DNA of 64,000 nucleotides from Pararge aegeria (Eukaryota; Arthropoda; Insecta; Lepidoptera; Nymphalidae): assembly GCF_905163445.1 (NCBI RefSeq), contig NC_053189.1:18432001-18496000 (forward strand), read 5' to 3'. The notes under the pieces are model-generated. The model made no database searches. It saw only the letters and a program-made list of their open reading frames with translations, and was not told the origin of the DNA. This document shows positions 12,601-22,449 of the stretch, in pieces (the first letter of the stretch is position 1; every line of letters starts with the position of its first letter). The translations under genes were made by a program, and so were the position numbers.

Positions 12601-15600
12601 TAGATATTAATATAATTAAAACTTGCATACTACGAACTCGTCAGGCTGGAGGCGGGCGCCATGGTGCTGGCGGACCGCGGCGTGGTGTGCATCGACGAGT
12701 TCGACAAGATGTCGGACATCGACCGCACCGCCATCCACGAGGTCATGGAGCAGGGCCGCGTCACCATCGCCAAGGCGGGCGTGCACGCGTCGCTCAACGC
12801 GCGCTGCGCCGTGTTGGCGGCCGCCAACCCCGTGTACGGCCGGGTGAGTGCGCAACCCACCCGCTACAACTGCTTGTGTCATGCACATTCATATCGACCC
12901 TTTATTTTTTTTTTTAAACGAGGAGGAAAAAATCCCTTCGGACTTCTGCCATGTCGACCCTGCTTTCAGAGTCCAAATCCGTGGGTTCGATTCCCACAAC
13001 TGGGCAATGTTTGTGTGATGAACATGAGTGTTTTTCAGTGACTGGGTGCTTATCTTATTTTCTAATTCAATTAATTGTTATTTTAATATTAATTTTCACT
13101 TTCGTTACATGAAAAGTTCCATAATGTACCATTTTTCACAAATAGCCTTTATTCGCAAAATCTGTTCTTAATGTGATCTCATTTTAAGTAAAACAAATGA
13201 AACTTTAAATAACAAAAGAAGTGTAAGAAATTTAAAAATAAGACCTTTTTTTTAAATTATGGACCTTTTTTCTGTGTTCCGCTAAATATGCCGGTGTGTA
13301 TATTCTAAGTATTTATGTATTATTTATTTTTTTATTTATTTAACTCTTTATTTGTACACCACAATGAAGTTACGAAAAAAAAACAATAGAAATACAAAGA
13401 CAGAGGTAGAATACAAAAGGCGGCCTTATCGCTTAGTAGCGATCTCTGCCAGGCAACCTATATATATTCTAAGTATCTATAACACAAGCTACGCTTAAAT
13501 TGGGGCTAGATGGCGATGTGTGTATTGTCGTAGAAAAAAAAACATTGTCCAGTTGTGGGAAACGAACCGACGGCCTTGGACTGAGAAAGCAGGGTCGCTA
13601 CGGCCAAAACTAAAAACTTAAAACTGCGCCAATCGGCCGTCAAAGGTGTTTGTGTGATGAACATGAATGTTTTTCAGTGTCTGGGTGTTTATCTATATAT
13701 CATATGTGTATTCATAAAATTATTCATCAGCTATCTTAGTACCACACAAGCTACACTTACTTTGGGACTAGGCGTTGTGTGTATTGACGTAGTAAATTTA
13801 CTATTATTATTATTATTATTATCATCCCCAGTACGACCAGTACAAAACCCCGATGGAGAACATCGGGCTACAAGATTCGCTGCTCTCGCGTTTCGACCTT
13901 CTGTTCGTGATGCTGGACATCGCGGACGCCGACCATGACAACCTCATCTCGGAGCACGTCCTGCGGATGCACAGATACAGGTAATGTGCGTAAATTGCGT
14001 GGGCTAGATGGAAGACAAGGTATTCGGCAAATAACTTTTTATCTCGTGCGTGGCATTGCTTTCCAACAGCAAATATTTTGAGACGGACATTTTTTTCATG
14101 TCAAAATTAGCACTTTTAGGAAATTTACTTATTTAAATATATTTATTATTTAGTTAAAGTTTTTGTTCTTCTTTTTTGTTTTAATTTAATGGTAATTGGT
14201 AGGTCCTAAGCAATTGTGGTTAATGTTATCGTATATATAAAACTAAGTTGTTGAAACTTATGTGATATAAAAATACGGCATTACTTTTATGTGTAAAAGT
14301 ACTGTTTGTTTCCCTTGAAAAGCTAATAAGTAAAAAAATAAAACTAAAAAAAACTCGGTTGCATGCAGGTTTCCTTATGATGTTTTCCTTAACCATTAAG
14401 TCAAGTTATATTTAAATGCTTAAATTAAGTTAAAAATCCACATAACTAAGAAGCCTAGCCCACTTGCACCGTTACTTTGCCGAATCCCATGATGACATGT
14501 TGTCATGTGTTTAGTTTATATCATTAAAAACTTCCTTTTCTTCCTCTCGTTAGTTAATTTAATTCTTAATTTCAGAAATCCAAAAGAGCAAGACGGAGAA
14601 GTTCTTCCGATGGGCTCATTAGTGGAAATGCTCTCAACCGAGAACCCGGACAATGATGAAGTAGAGGTATGAAGAAAGAGATTTATATAAAGGCTTATAA
14701 CAGCAAATCATTCTCTGCGTCGAAATATGTCAATAACACTTCCCAGTACTGTTATTCGTATTTTGCATTTCATTGGCTAAATATCAATATCGATTTATTT
14801 AGTAATAATTGACAAACCAAGCAGATCATCTGCCATCTTAGTACCCATAACCAAAGCTACGCTTACTTTGGGGCTAGATGGCACTGTGTGTATTGTTTTA
14901 ATATACTTCTTAATTATCTGTTACATTCCTTAGTCTCGAGGAAGATTCCTTGCCAAAGCCCGAGGGGGCCCGCAAACAAAAGATATTTACTTCTAATTGG
15001 ACTGAATTCGGTATTAAGAAACGTATTTTCATTTGTTTCTTTTACAGGACACAAACGAGTCGATATACGAGAAGTACGACCCGCTCCTGCACGGCAAATC
15101 CCGCAGCAAGAAGGACCAGATCCTGTCCACGAAGTTCATGAGGAAGTACATACACATCGCGCGCCTGATGAAGCCCAAGCTGACCCAGGAGGCCTGCGAC
15201 ACCATCGCCGACGAATACTCCAAGCTCCGGAACCAGGATATGATGGACAGCGATGTGGCCAGGGTATAAAAGTTTTCCATACTTTCAAAACCATATAGCA
15301 TTTTTTAAACTTACCTCTTGGATACATTTTAAACCTCGGAAATGGCAGAAAATCACTAGGGATGGTATAAACAGAATTACGAAATAATATTGAAGGATGC
15401 AAAAGTATATTTCATAAAAAATCACCTTGTAAAAATAATAAACCAAAATAAGCTTATTTATTATTCCATACAAACGAATTTAAAACATTTTAATTGTTTA
15501 CTTATGACAACCCTATTGAAGATAAAATACCGACACGCGCATAGTACCTTTGCTACGCGAATCGTGCCTAATAAATTGAACATGATTTCAATTTTGCATT

Positions 15601-18600
15601 TAATGTTAGGTCTGTATCTGATCTTTTTCATTAAAAACTATGGCAGTGGTTTACTCAAAAACTATTAGGTTTTCGGTTTTACAGATCACAATACATACAT
15701 AAGTCTCAGACACAGTACATAATCTACTTCTAAAGCCTGTGTTCATTTACACGTTATATAAGGGGATATTAGAGATTACACCTCTTTCATGTTTATGAAT
15801 AACTAGCGTACCCAGCCCGCTTCGCCGGGCTTGATTTTGCTTTATTTTATTTAAACAATAAACTTACATCATTAAATATTTAATTGAAGTCTCATAATAT
15901 AGTAAATCATTTATTTCTCTCCGTATTCATTCTCTTCTAATCTCTTCTCGAGCGGGTGAAGATCATTATCTACACCCATGTACACCCAGCAATAGAATAT
16001 GATCATAGTAAATAAAAACTGTATTTGACAGTTTGACAGTTCAAAAATAGGAGTGCTCCGATCGTCACCAAACTTAACAGGATTACTCGCCAGGTCAATA
16101 CGGAGATTCCCTGAAAGTTTCATTGAAATTGGTCCAGCCGTTTCGGAGCCTATACGGAACATACCCACACACTTTCTCTTTTATAAGTCAAGTCAAGTCA
16201 AAAATATCTTTATTCAAGTAGGCCCACAGGTGGCACTTTTGATGCGTACATAAGAACCACACGGTAGTGAGATGATGGCGATAACCACATTCGTAAACTT
16301 AAAACTAAAGCTACGAAGGTTCCAAACGCGTCCTGGTCTAAGAAGAAGCCCACAACAAACTTAGCCGGGTGTTTTTTTTTTTTTTGTTATCACCATCTCA
16401 CAATGTCATTTTAAATTATTAGAAGAGCAACCTGGTTAGAGCAATAATTTACACCCAAGCTTTTTTATCGTTTACGTAGTCCTTTATACTATAATAGGAC
16501 TTTTCTAAAAGCTTACGTTTAATACAAACTTTGAACTTTTTATGAGACATCTCCAAGATGACAATTGGTAGTTTATTGTAGAATTGTATGCAATTTCCTT
16601 TAAACGAATTATGAATTTTATGTAACCTAGTATATTGCACTGTAAGTTTATTCTTACTTCTAATGTTTAAATTATTGCAGTCACATATTTTCTTAAATTT
16701 AGAAATGTTTTTATGAACGTACATTAAATTTTCAAATATGTACTGACTATAAACTGTCATTATTTTAAAATCTTTAAATTTATCTCTCAATGACTCTCTC
16801 GGACCCATTTTGTAGATAGAACGAACAGCCCTCTTCTGCAGCACGAAAATAGTCCTAATATCAGCAGCATTACCCCAAAGTAAAATTCCATATGACATAA
16901 TGCTGTGAAAGTAACTAAAATATACCAGTCTCGCAGTTTCTACGTCGGTCATATGGCGTATCTTCTTTACCGCATAGGCAGCAGAACTAAGCCTGTTCGA
17001 TAAATTATTTACATGAGGGCCCCATTGAAGTTTAGAATCTAACGTTATTCCTAGAAAAACTGTCGTATATATATAGATGGTAGCATATATTAACTAGTGG
17101 TAGTGCTTTTAAGCGGCACAATGTATGATGTGTTCCTACATGTCATCAACTTGAGGAGTAGGTGGTAAGCCTCTCAAGTCATGTGCCTGTTATTATACTA
17201 TAACTCTCTTCAGACTGGAACACAGCATATGCTGCTTAGCGGCAGTAATAAGCAAGGCGGTAGTACTTCTGTCACTAAAAGCTACTACTACTATTTTGTT
17301 TGAAAGGAATGAATGAATGAATGAATGAATACACTTTTATTGTTTACCACAGATAAAATTTACAGAGATACAAATACACAATAAGGTAGAACGTACAATT
17401 TTGCGGCCTTACCGCTAAATAGCGAACTCTTCCAGGCAACCAAAGGCATACAAGAAAATCCTATACGAAATTAGTAGGTGGTACAACAAAAATTAGTGAA
17501 ATATTAGGATTTTAAACTATATTAACATAAAATAAACATAAAACATAGTACATATTAAACATAACATATTAAAGATATAAAGATAAAGGAAATAGTATGA
17601 AAGCCTAATTGTACAAATTAATTACTTTAAAGAAACTTTATGAATAGACTATGGCCAAAACCCTGTAGCCTAAAAACAAGATTTGCTCGCTCGCACTGTA
17701 GGAGTCGTTTTCGAAATAAAATGTATCTTATCTGCGTTGTATTAAAACTCAAATTTGACTACAATTCTTTTAATCACTTAAACGTTAAACAAAAATGACT
17801 ATATACATGATTCGCGACTTTAAATGATCGAAGGTGCGCTGAAAGGCGCGCCTGGTTGAGGGAGAGCACCAACAGCATCCTAATGATGACTGCTAGCAGG
17901 TTGGACTGCTGGTATGTGAGTTACTGCTGTTCTATATCATTTACAAATATTGTGCATTTGTTTTTTTATTATCTTTTAAGTAATATAGAAATAATGTTTT
18001 TTTTACTAACAAAAAAAAAATATGAGTCTTGGTGCCTGAAGTTGCTAGAGATGAATATATAGTTGATTTTTATGGCCTGTACAAAGAAACTTCATCGGAC
18101 TTTGATATCATAATTAGAATAATTTATTCGGAAATGAGATTCTTCGGCTTTTATTTTCTATTAGGCTTAGAGGTAGTATAAGTTTTTTTGAAGGGTCATT
18201 TTGGCAAACACGTCAGCTGGGTCGTTAGTGGGTCGGTGGTGACGTGTTAATGTTCTTGCAGACGCAGCCGGTGACGGCGCGAACGCTTGAGACGCTGATC
18301 CGCTTGGCGAGCGCGCACGCCAAGTGCCGGCTCAGCTTCCAAGTCACACAGGACGACGCGCTGGCCGCCATCGAGCTGGTGCACTACGCGTACTTCAAGA
18401 AGGTGACACGCGAAGCTATTTCGTTCAAACGATTTGACCACCTTGCCTGGTATAAAACAAACTTAATGATTTCACTTTTTAACCCCCTACGCCAAAAAGT
18501 CTGAGTTTAACGTGTCTGTGTGTGTGTGAGAACGGATGAGCCTTGAGCCGAAATAGCCGGGAATGTTCTCAGCTATGTTTGATCGGTCCAAGATGGCCGC

Positions 18601-20741
18601 CGCCACTAAATGGTATTGCTTTTTTTTTTCAACTCCCTAATATGGGTATCAAGTGAAAGAGTTGGACTAGTAGAATGATATACACGATATTGAAAGTCGG
18701 GGGTTATAAATTTTTGTTTTGATTTTTGGAATTTATATTAAAATACTCGTTTGCCATAAATAATACAGTCCAGTCGTATGTTAAAACGGGTTCATCACCT
18801 CGTTTGGTGGCGACATTTCCTCGCGGAAATAAAAAGAATTTGTCAGTGCAGCAAGACAGTTCAAACTTTAAGATTTCACTATTTAACATGATTCTTCTGA
18901 TAATTTTAGTACCCGCATAATTTTAGTATACAGATTCAAAACTCACAGGATATACAATTAACTGTTCATGAGCTACTTCCAATGTATGCTTTGTGGATTA
19001 TAATTTTTCCTTTTTTCGACATTTTATTGACACTATGACACAAAAATTACATTCTTCTGGGCAGAAGAATGTAATTTTGACTTTTTTATCGTCAACCAGT
19101 TTAATAAACTCTCCCACTATTGTTGCACGAGTGGAAATAGTATCTTAATAATATACATGTAATAATAAACGGGCGTAAACTTCTATCCCCTGTTGCCGTG
19201 CTTTAAAAGGTGGACTGATACTGACGCGTCGCCAGTAACAAACGAGTATTCGCGTACAATTTTTTCATTTACTTCATGGTCATTTTAATTTTATCCCTTG
19301 CCAGGGGATATAATTTTTTCTCTTACCTGTGCTAGCCGTTAAACTACATTACAGTTACAATATAACTGCATTAGAATTTACAGTCATAATTATAAATCAG
19401 GTGCTGTTGAAAGAGAAGCGCCGCAAACGACGCGCATCCTCGGGCGACGAGGCCAACGGGTCTGAAGCGGAACAGCCCTCGCAGCCCAGGCCTAAGAAAA
19501 CCAGGCGAACGGTGAGTGTGATAAAAATAGCAGTTATCTACAAATTCAGCCTTACATACTTTTTTTTCTTTACCCCCTGTACAAAGTAGCCTCGAACAGG
19601 CCTTTGTCTCCAAATTTAGACTTTCAAACTTTCAAACAACAGTCAGGTGGCAGATATTCAACATGTTTTTGGCTTCAATCTTTCAAACAATCAAGATAAT
19701 ATAAATGTATGTATAAAAAAAAAAAGTATAATACTACACACCGATGAATTTGAAATCAAAGCTGGCCGCCGCCAAAACATGGCTAATTCCTTTTTTCAAC
19801 GGGTATCAATGTGTCCGGGGATTTTTAATATAAAAAGATTAAATTTTTATTTAATTTTTTAACCCAACTTATTCCATTCACCCATATTTGTTAAGGAGGG
19901 TCAGAGGCAGGACCCTTACGAGTTCTCATCGGACGAGGAGACGGAGCCGGTACTGAGAGCGGCGCATTCCTCACAGCCGGAGCCCTCGCAAAGGACCACC
20001 AGGTCAACACAGAAAACCATTGACCCCAATCGGTAAGTTCTATTATAATACATTAAAATATTAAATAATTTTTTAGCTTAGGTAAAAATAATAAACCATA
20101 GAAGGAATAAGTTTACACTTATTTTTATACTCTCGGCAACGGGGATAGGTAAAAGTTTACGCCATGTATATTATTTCCATTCGTGCAACAATGCTTGGAG
20201 AGTTTATTAAACTGGGAGACGATAAAAAGTCCTCTCCCTAAGGAGAAATATTACATTCAGAAAAATGGCGTCAAAATGTCAAAAAAAGGAAAAACTATAA
20301 TTCCCAAACCATACATTGGAAGTAGCTTCCATCGACCCCAATCGGTACGTTCTAGTATATTCATATGATACATTAAAATATTAAATATTTTTTTAGCTTG
20401 GTAAAAAATAATAAACCATAGAGTTCTTGTATTCTACAAGAATAACTTTACTCTTATTCTTATTCTCTATCTGTCTCAGGCTACTTTTGAGAAGTTTCAC
20501 TTCTGCCGTGTGTAAAATGCATTGGATTATTTTTTCTAGACTGGCGCAGTTCAAATCGACCCTGCAACAGATGTTCCGCGAGCAGCGTGTCAACAACCTG
20601 CCCCTGGATCGCATCACCGCGAGCCTAAACGAGAAGTTCTGCCACGAGGTGTTCTCCGCAGACGAGGTCGACGCGGCCTTGCAGCGCATGACGGCGGACA
20701 ACCAGGTCATGATGGCGGACGACATGGTTTTCCTTATATAG
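3625..20741 (+). CDS. Mcm3: DNA replication licensing factor MCM3
   Basis: Fourteen coding exons: 3625-3696, 3782-4059, 5384-5558, 6251-6489, 7574-7813, 9666-9830, 12645-12843, 13832-13980, 14576-14666, 15048-15263, 18262-18402, 19401-19511, 19896(or 19905)-20032, 20540-20741. Every junction is GT-AG and in frame; the sum is 2415 nt, 804 residues plus stop, against about 808 in human and 819 in Drosophila. MCM3 is one of six subunits of the MCM2-7 helicase, loaded at origins and active in the nucleus. Visible motifs: N-terminal and OB-fold part (exons 1-5), Walker A GDPSVAKS (residues 343-350), Walker B VVCIDEFDKM (403-412), arginine-finger SRFD (475-478), winged-helix end ...DDMVFLI. A charged low-complexity linker (exons 12-13, KEKRRKRR and EFSSDEE) precedes the C-terminal domain, as in other animals. 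The exon 13 acceptor is uncertain: three in-frame AGs lie within 16 bases. The upstream E2F site suits cell-cycle control. Confidence 0.97.
4390..4745. repeat. Composite of older retroposon pieces in Mcm3 intron 2
   Basis: About 4395-4545 and 4640-4740 look like two halves of one dispersed repeat (compare 17095-17285: 'catgtgcctac', 'ttcagactg.aacacagca'). It is split by a fragment at about 4548-4632 with the phrase 'cccattgctgggcataggcc', typical of a lepidopteran SINE. Confidence 0.45.
4784..4830. repeat. Perfect hairpin, 22-bp arms, 3-bp loop
   Basis: 4784-4805 is the exact reverse complement of 4809-4830; the loop is TAT. Mcm3 intron 2. Confidence 0.95.
5317..5372. repeat. Perfect 56-bp palindrome next to a splice acceptor
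   Basis: 5317-5344 and 5345-5372 are exact reverse complements with no loop. Only 11 bp (gtaacttgcag) separate it from Mcm3 exon 3, so it occupies the place of the usual polypyrimidine tract. Confidence 0.97.
5581..5706 (+). mobile_element. 3'-terminal fragment of non-LTR family B
   Basis: Contains the family words 'gtgagatggtgataac', 'cttcttagaccagggcg' and 'gtttggaaccc', shared with copies at 8255-8705, 9120-9485, 11965-12395, 16190-17060 and 41430-41760. Mcm3 intron 3. Confidence 0.65.
5709..5757. repeat. Near-perfect hairpin, 22-bp arms
   Basis: 5709-5730 pairs with 5736-5757 with a single mismatch and a 5-bp loop. Mcm3 intron 3, directly beside the family B fragment. Confidence 0.9.
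5920..6205 (-). mobile_element. tRNA-derived SINE, family A
   Basis: Starts in a CAT-rich microsatellite (the SINE 3' tail reversed) and runs through 'accggcccactacagggc', 'gtagtccaccacgc' and 'gtgctgggaatcgaactc' (reversed box B). It ends about 45 bp before Mcm3 exon 4. Confidence 0.75.
6900..7105 (+). mobile_element. tRNA-derived SINE, family B (Metulj-like)
   Basis: The head has a tRNA-like box B (gggttcgattcccacaac), then the body phrase 'gtgatgaacat.aatgtttt' and the 3' phrase 'ctttggggcta.atgg'. The same sequence occurs at 12945-13065, 13475-13620, 13645-13800, 14825-14905, 31030-31260, 32230-32430 and 50812-51080. The resemblance to Metulj SINEs of Heliconius is from memory and tentative. 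Confidence 0.7.
7115..7545 (-). mobile_element. Non-LTR retrotransposon 3' end, family C
   Basis: The left part (caagtacgcctaatataag, 'agcggagccggatgcttcc') matches 11505-11785. The minus strand of 7260-7541 encodes a degenerate tail (FKECVKTHF) like the extreme C-terminus of CR1/jockey-type polymerases. 5'-truncated relic in Mcm3 intron 4. Confidence 0.6.
7993..8048. repeat. CA-rich microsatellite
   Basis: Interrupted (CA)n run in Mcm3 intron 5. Confidence 0.9.
8255..8705 (-). mobile_element. Non-LTR retrotransposon 3' end, family B
   Basis: Reading the minus strand gives a degenerate RT C-terminus (8512-8703: LHKIANSFKGNC, KKAWV) followed by the family B 3' UTR. 5'-truncated, Mcm3 intron 5. 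A short (TTA)n run follows at 8778-8800. Confidence 0.65.
9120..9485 (+). mobile_element. Non-LTR retrotransposon 3' end, family B
   Basis: Sense copy: 'aaaaagcttgggta', 'gtgagatggtgataac', then the terminus 'gccacttgaataaagat' and 'gactttgactttgaata'. It defines the 3' end of the family. Mcm3 intron 5. Confidence 0.7.
10133..10195. repeat. Perfect hairpin, 28-bp arms, 7-bp loop
   Basis: 10133-10160 is the exact reverse complement of 10168-10195. Mcm3 intron 6, shortly after an A-run. Confidence 0.95.
10800..11500. repeat. Dispersed repeat of unknown class
   Basis: Opens with 'cacgtcatcacgcgtgaac' and 'ggctggaccgatttcac' and closes near 'gtggcgccatctagtt', phrases I recognise as common in lepidopteran introns. 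No ORF. Boundaries are approximate. Confidence 0.4.
11505..11785 (-). mobile_element. Non-LTR retrotransposon 3' UTR, family C
   Basis: A triplicated 'caaaattcaaaatt' start, then 'agtaggcctaatataagc' and 'agcggagccggatgcttcc', as at 7115-7260. Antisense relic. Confidence 0.6.
11818..11870. repeat. Perfect hairpin, 22-bp arms, 9-bp loop
   Basis: 11818-11839 is the exact reverse complement of 11849-11870. Mcm3 intron 6. Confidence 0.95.
11965..12395 (-). mobile_element. Non-LTR retrotransposon 3' end, family B
   Basis: Same order of family B words, reversed, as at 8255-8705 ('gtaggcctatcacaggc', 'gaagagccca', 'ttcacacccaagc'). Confidence 0.65.
12395..12600. mobile_element. SINE/retroposon fragment
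   Basis: Contains 'actgcaatctcacctgg', 'gtaagtgatgatgc' and 'gtagggtggtaactagcca', a common lepidopteran retroposon. It ends about 45 bp before Mcm3 exon 7. A related piece is at 21840-21930. Confidence 0.55.
12945..13530 (+). mobile_element. Family B SINE with a nested retroposon insertion
   Basis: The SINE head and body are at 12945-13065 and its 3' end at about 13477-13525. A non-LTR 3' scrap at about 13313-13462 ('gcggccttatcgcttagtag', as at 17400) is bracketed by identical 14-mers tatattctaagtat at 13299-13312 and 13463-13476, read as its target duplication. Confidence 0.55.
13535..13800. mobile_element. Two more family B SINE pieces
   Basis: 13535-13625 is an antisense head ('cagttgtggga', 'agcagggtcgct'); 13645-13800 is a sense body and 3' end. 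They end 30 bp before Mcm3 exon 8, with a (TTA)n tail at 13799-13821. Confidence 0.6.
14262..14330. repeat. Dispersed 70-bp repeat, copy 1
   Basis: Shares 'aaaatacggcattac' and 'gtttgtttcccttgaaaagc' in the same order and orientation with 50661-50728. Confidence 0.6.
15290..15730 (-). repeat. Dispersed repeat family X, antisense copy
   Basis: Reversed relative to 29060-29400, 54035-54420 and 63249-63420. Shared words include 'atttcataaaaaatcacc', 'acgcgcatagtac' and 'aaaactattaggttttcgg'. No coding capacity and no class assigned. Mcm3 intron 10. Confidence 0.6.
15805..16190 (-). mobile_element. Helitron-like or related non-autonomous repeat
   Basis: Starts 'actagcgtacccagcccgc' plus the hairpin word 'cgcttcgccgggc' and contains 'attggtccagccgtttcgg', hallmarks of a widespread arthropod non-autonomous repeat. 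Reversed orientation. Mcm3 intron 10. Confidence 0.45.
16190..17060 (-). mobile_element. 5'-truncated non-LTR retrotransposon, family B, with RT C-terminus
   Basis: The minus strand is open from about 17052 to 16449. It encodes the post-catalytic end of a jockey/CR1-type polymerase (QWGPHVNN, YFSYFHSIMSYGILLWGN, LQKRAVRSIY, YVNDKKAWV) without the YADD block. The typical family B 3' UTR follows down to about 16190. This is the longest family B copy here. It lies in the 3-kb Mcm3 intron 10. Confidence 0.8.
17095..17460. repeat. Retroposon fragments in Mcm3 intron 10
   Basis: 17095-17285 resembles the repeat at 4395-4740. A (GAAT)n run at 17306-17330 leads into a non-LTR 3' scrap ('gcggccttaccgctaaatag') like 13400-13460. 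Confidence 0.45.
18485..18720. repeat. Dispersed repeat after Mcm3 exon 11
   Basis: Phrases 'gtccaagatggccgccgcc' and 'caagtgaaagagttgg' are common in lepidopteran repeats. A second fragment lies near 19760-19815. Confidence 0.4.
18970..19345. repeat. Dispersed repeat family S, with an internal hairpin
   Basis: About 18970-19190 is matched in reverse by 20127-20333 ('gtttaataaactctcc', 'attgttgcacga', 'ctacttccaatgtatg'). Inside it, 19043-19058 and 19063-19078 form a perfect 16-bp hairpin with a 4-bp loop that is absent from the other copy. Confidence 0.6.
20021..20465. repeat. Duplicated Mcm3 exon 13 end and donor flanking an inverted repeat copy
   Basis: 20021-20126 (the last 12 coding bases gaccccaatcgg, the donor and about 90 bp of intron) recurs, diverged, at 20334-20465. 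Between them, 20127-20333 is an inverted family S copy. The duplicate carries a second donor-like GTACGT at the equivalent place. Confidence 0.75.
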
Positions 20742-22449
20742 TTCGTTTAAATGCAAAATACCACCACCGCACTGCGACCCTCGCATTCGTCACAGGGTGT
20801 TTTACCGCATAGAAACTTTACTGATGTGCTCTGATACATAACGCATAATTTAACGGCAACAGCTGCTCATCACAATTATTGGTTGTATGCAATTAAAAGA
20901 TATAAAGTCCGCAATCTGTCACTGGTGTTTGCTACAGGGTGCACTTGTGCACCGCATTGAAACGAAGCTGAAATGTGAAACGCTGCGAATAATTTCTGTT
21001 GCTACCCGATTTAGATTATTTTATATAGCGTCATACAAAAAGCTAAATTGCAGCGACAGTTTCATAGTCACCGCAAATTTTATATGGAGGGTTCATTCGC
21101 TTTTAAGAAAATAGTGCGTTATCATTGTTGTGTTGTAATATATTTAAAAAAAAAAGTATTATCTTACAAAAAAGAATAATTTTTACTCCAATTTTTTTTT
21201 TTGGTAAAATATAACTTTTACTCCAATGTGTGTTTGATACACCTTTTATTTTACTATCTTCTGATCGCGAATAGATTTCAGCAGATTGTCACTGAATAAA
21301 AGGGTTTTCTTGTAAGAAACAAATAGTCATAACTGTGAGTGACGAAAATGTAACCTTTCCACCGATAACTTTTGTTATATAAACAAAGAAATGCAAATCT
21401 TTGTTTCATTCAATCATAGAATTAAGTATCGATGTACAAATATTAATACTGCTAAGACTTTTGTTAGTTTGTAGTCTGCGTTTTATAGATTGTGGAGAAG
21501 TATGATTTATTTTCTCAGAAATGTGCCTTGAGAATTGTTTGTGATAATTCTTATTTTACAAACCTGTAGATTATAAGAATCGTAATTGATAAAGTGATTT
21601 TTGATACAACTCTTTTGTTTTATTAATTATTAGCTGTTGCCCGCGGTATTTTCTGCGATTAATAAATATTTTTTTTAATTCCACCTAAATAAAAACCAAT
21701 AATTGATTTCAAATTTGTTTATTTTAATGTTTTACGCGTGTGTGTGTGTGTAAGAGACAGAGTTTACGTGTGTATGTACTCACACACACACGTAAAGACT
21801 ACGAATAATAGATATACTTCAAATATTTTTTTAAAACAAGAATGGTAGTCATACCCCTTAGTTTCTATGCGACATCGCATCGAAACACTAAATCGCTTAG
21901 TAGCACGTCTGCGTCTAGACCAAACCATAGATAATTCAGAAATTATTAATTTCCAAATTGCCGGGATTCGAACCCGGGACCTCCTACTTAAATTCATATC
22001 GCCACCGTTGCGCCAGGGAGGAAGTCATAAAGGTTTTTAAATATCTAAATGAGCTTTCTTATTCGTTTGGATACTAGCTCGATATAGGAAAACCAAGTCA
22101 ATTTACTGGGATAAAAAGTAGCTTATGTCCTATCAACTAACTTTATGCCAACAATTAGGTTGAATTGTTAGTTAGGGCGTAAAGTAAGGACAAAAAAACG
22201 AACACACTTTCATGCCTGATAAAAAACAATGGTCCAAGTTGCGGCGCGCTTGCAAACATGGAATTAAAAACTCTACGTGTTGACGGAATTGTCAATCGCA
22301 TAAGGATGCCAGAATACCACCAAATGTTATGAACTGTGTAAACTAATTCTACGTTAGATGAAACGTTAAAAAAAAACAAAAAGTCTAAAACATTTATTAC
22401 ACAAAGTAAGCTTAAATTCGAATAATAATAATTGTTGTTACTCTATACA
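20742..22449. other. Convergent Mcm3-Ppan 3' intergenic region
   Basis: It holds the presumed Mcm3 3' UTR (an AATAAA stands at 21295-21300), a Helitron-like relic from about 21630 ('agctgttgcccgcgg'), a GT/AC-rich hairpin near 21760-21795, a tRNA-headed SINE piece at 21840-22025 and the Ppan 3' end. The minus-strand polyadenylation signal AATAAA for Ppan is at 22398-22393. Confidence 0.5.
21840..22025 (-). mobile_element. tRNA-headed SINE fragment
   Basis: On the minus strand it starts 'ctccctggcgcaacggtgg' (box A-like) with 'gggttcgaatcccgg' (box B) about 35 bp on, then runs into 'gctaagcgatttagtg', the reverse of the 12395-12600 family. tRNA-derived head, not a functional tRNA. Confidence 0.6.

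Noticed and set aside
12616..12888. Minus-strand ORFs of 76-90 codons
   Set aside because: Antisense shadow of Mcm3 exon 7 (Walker B exon).
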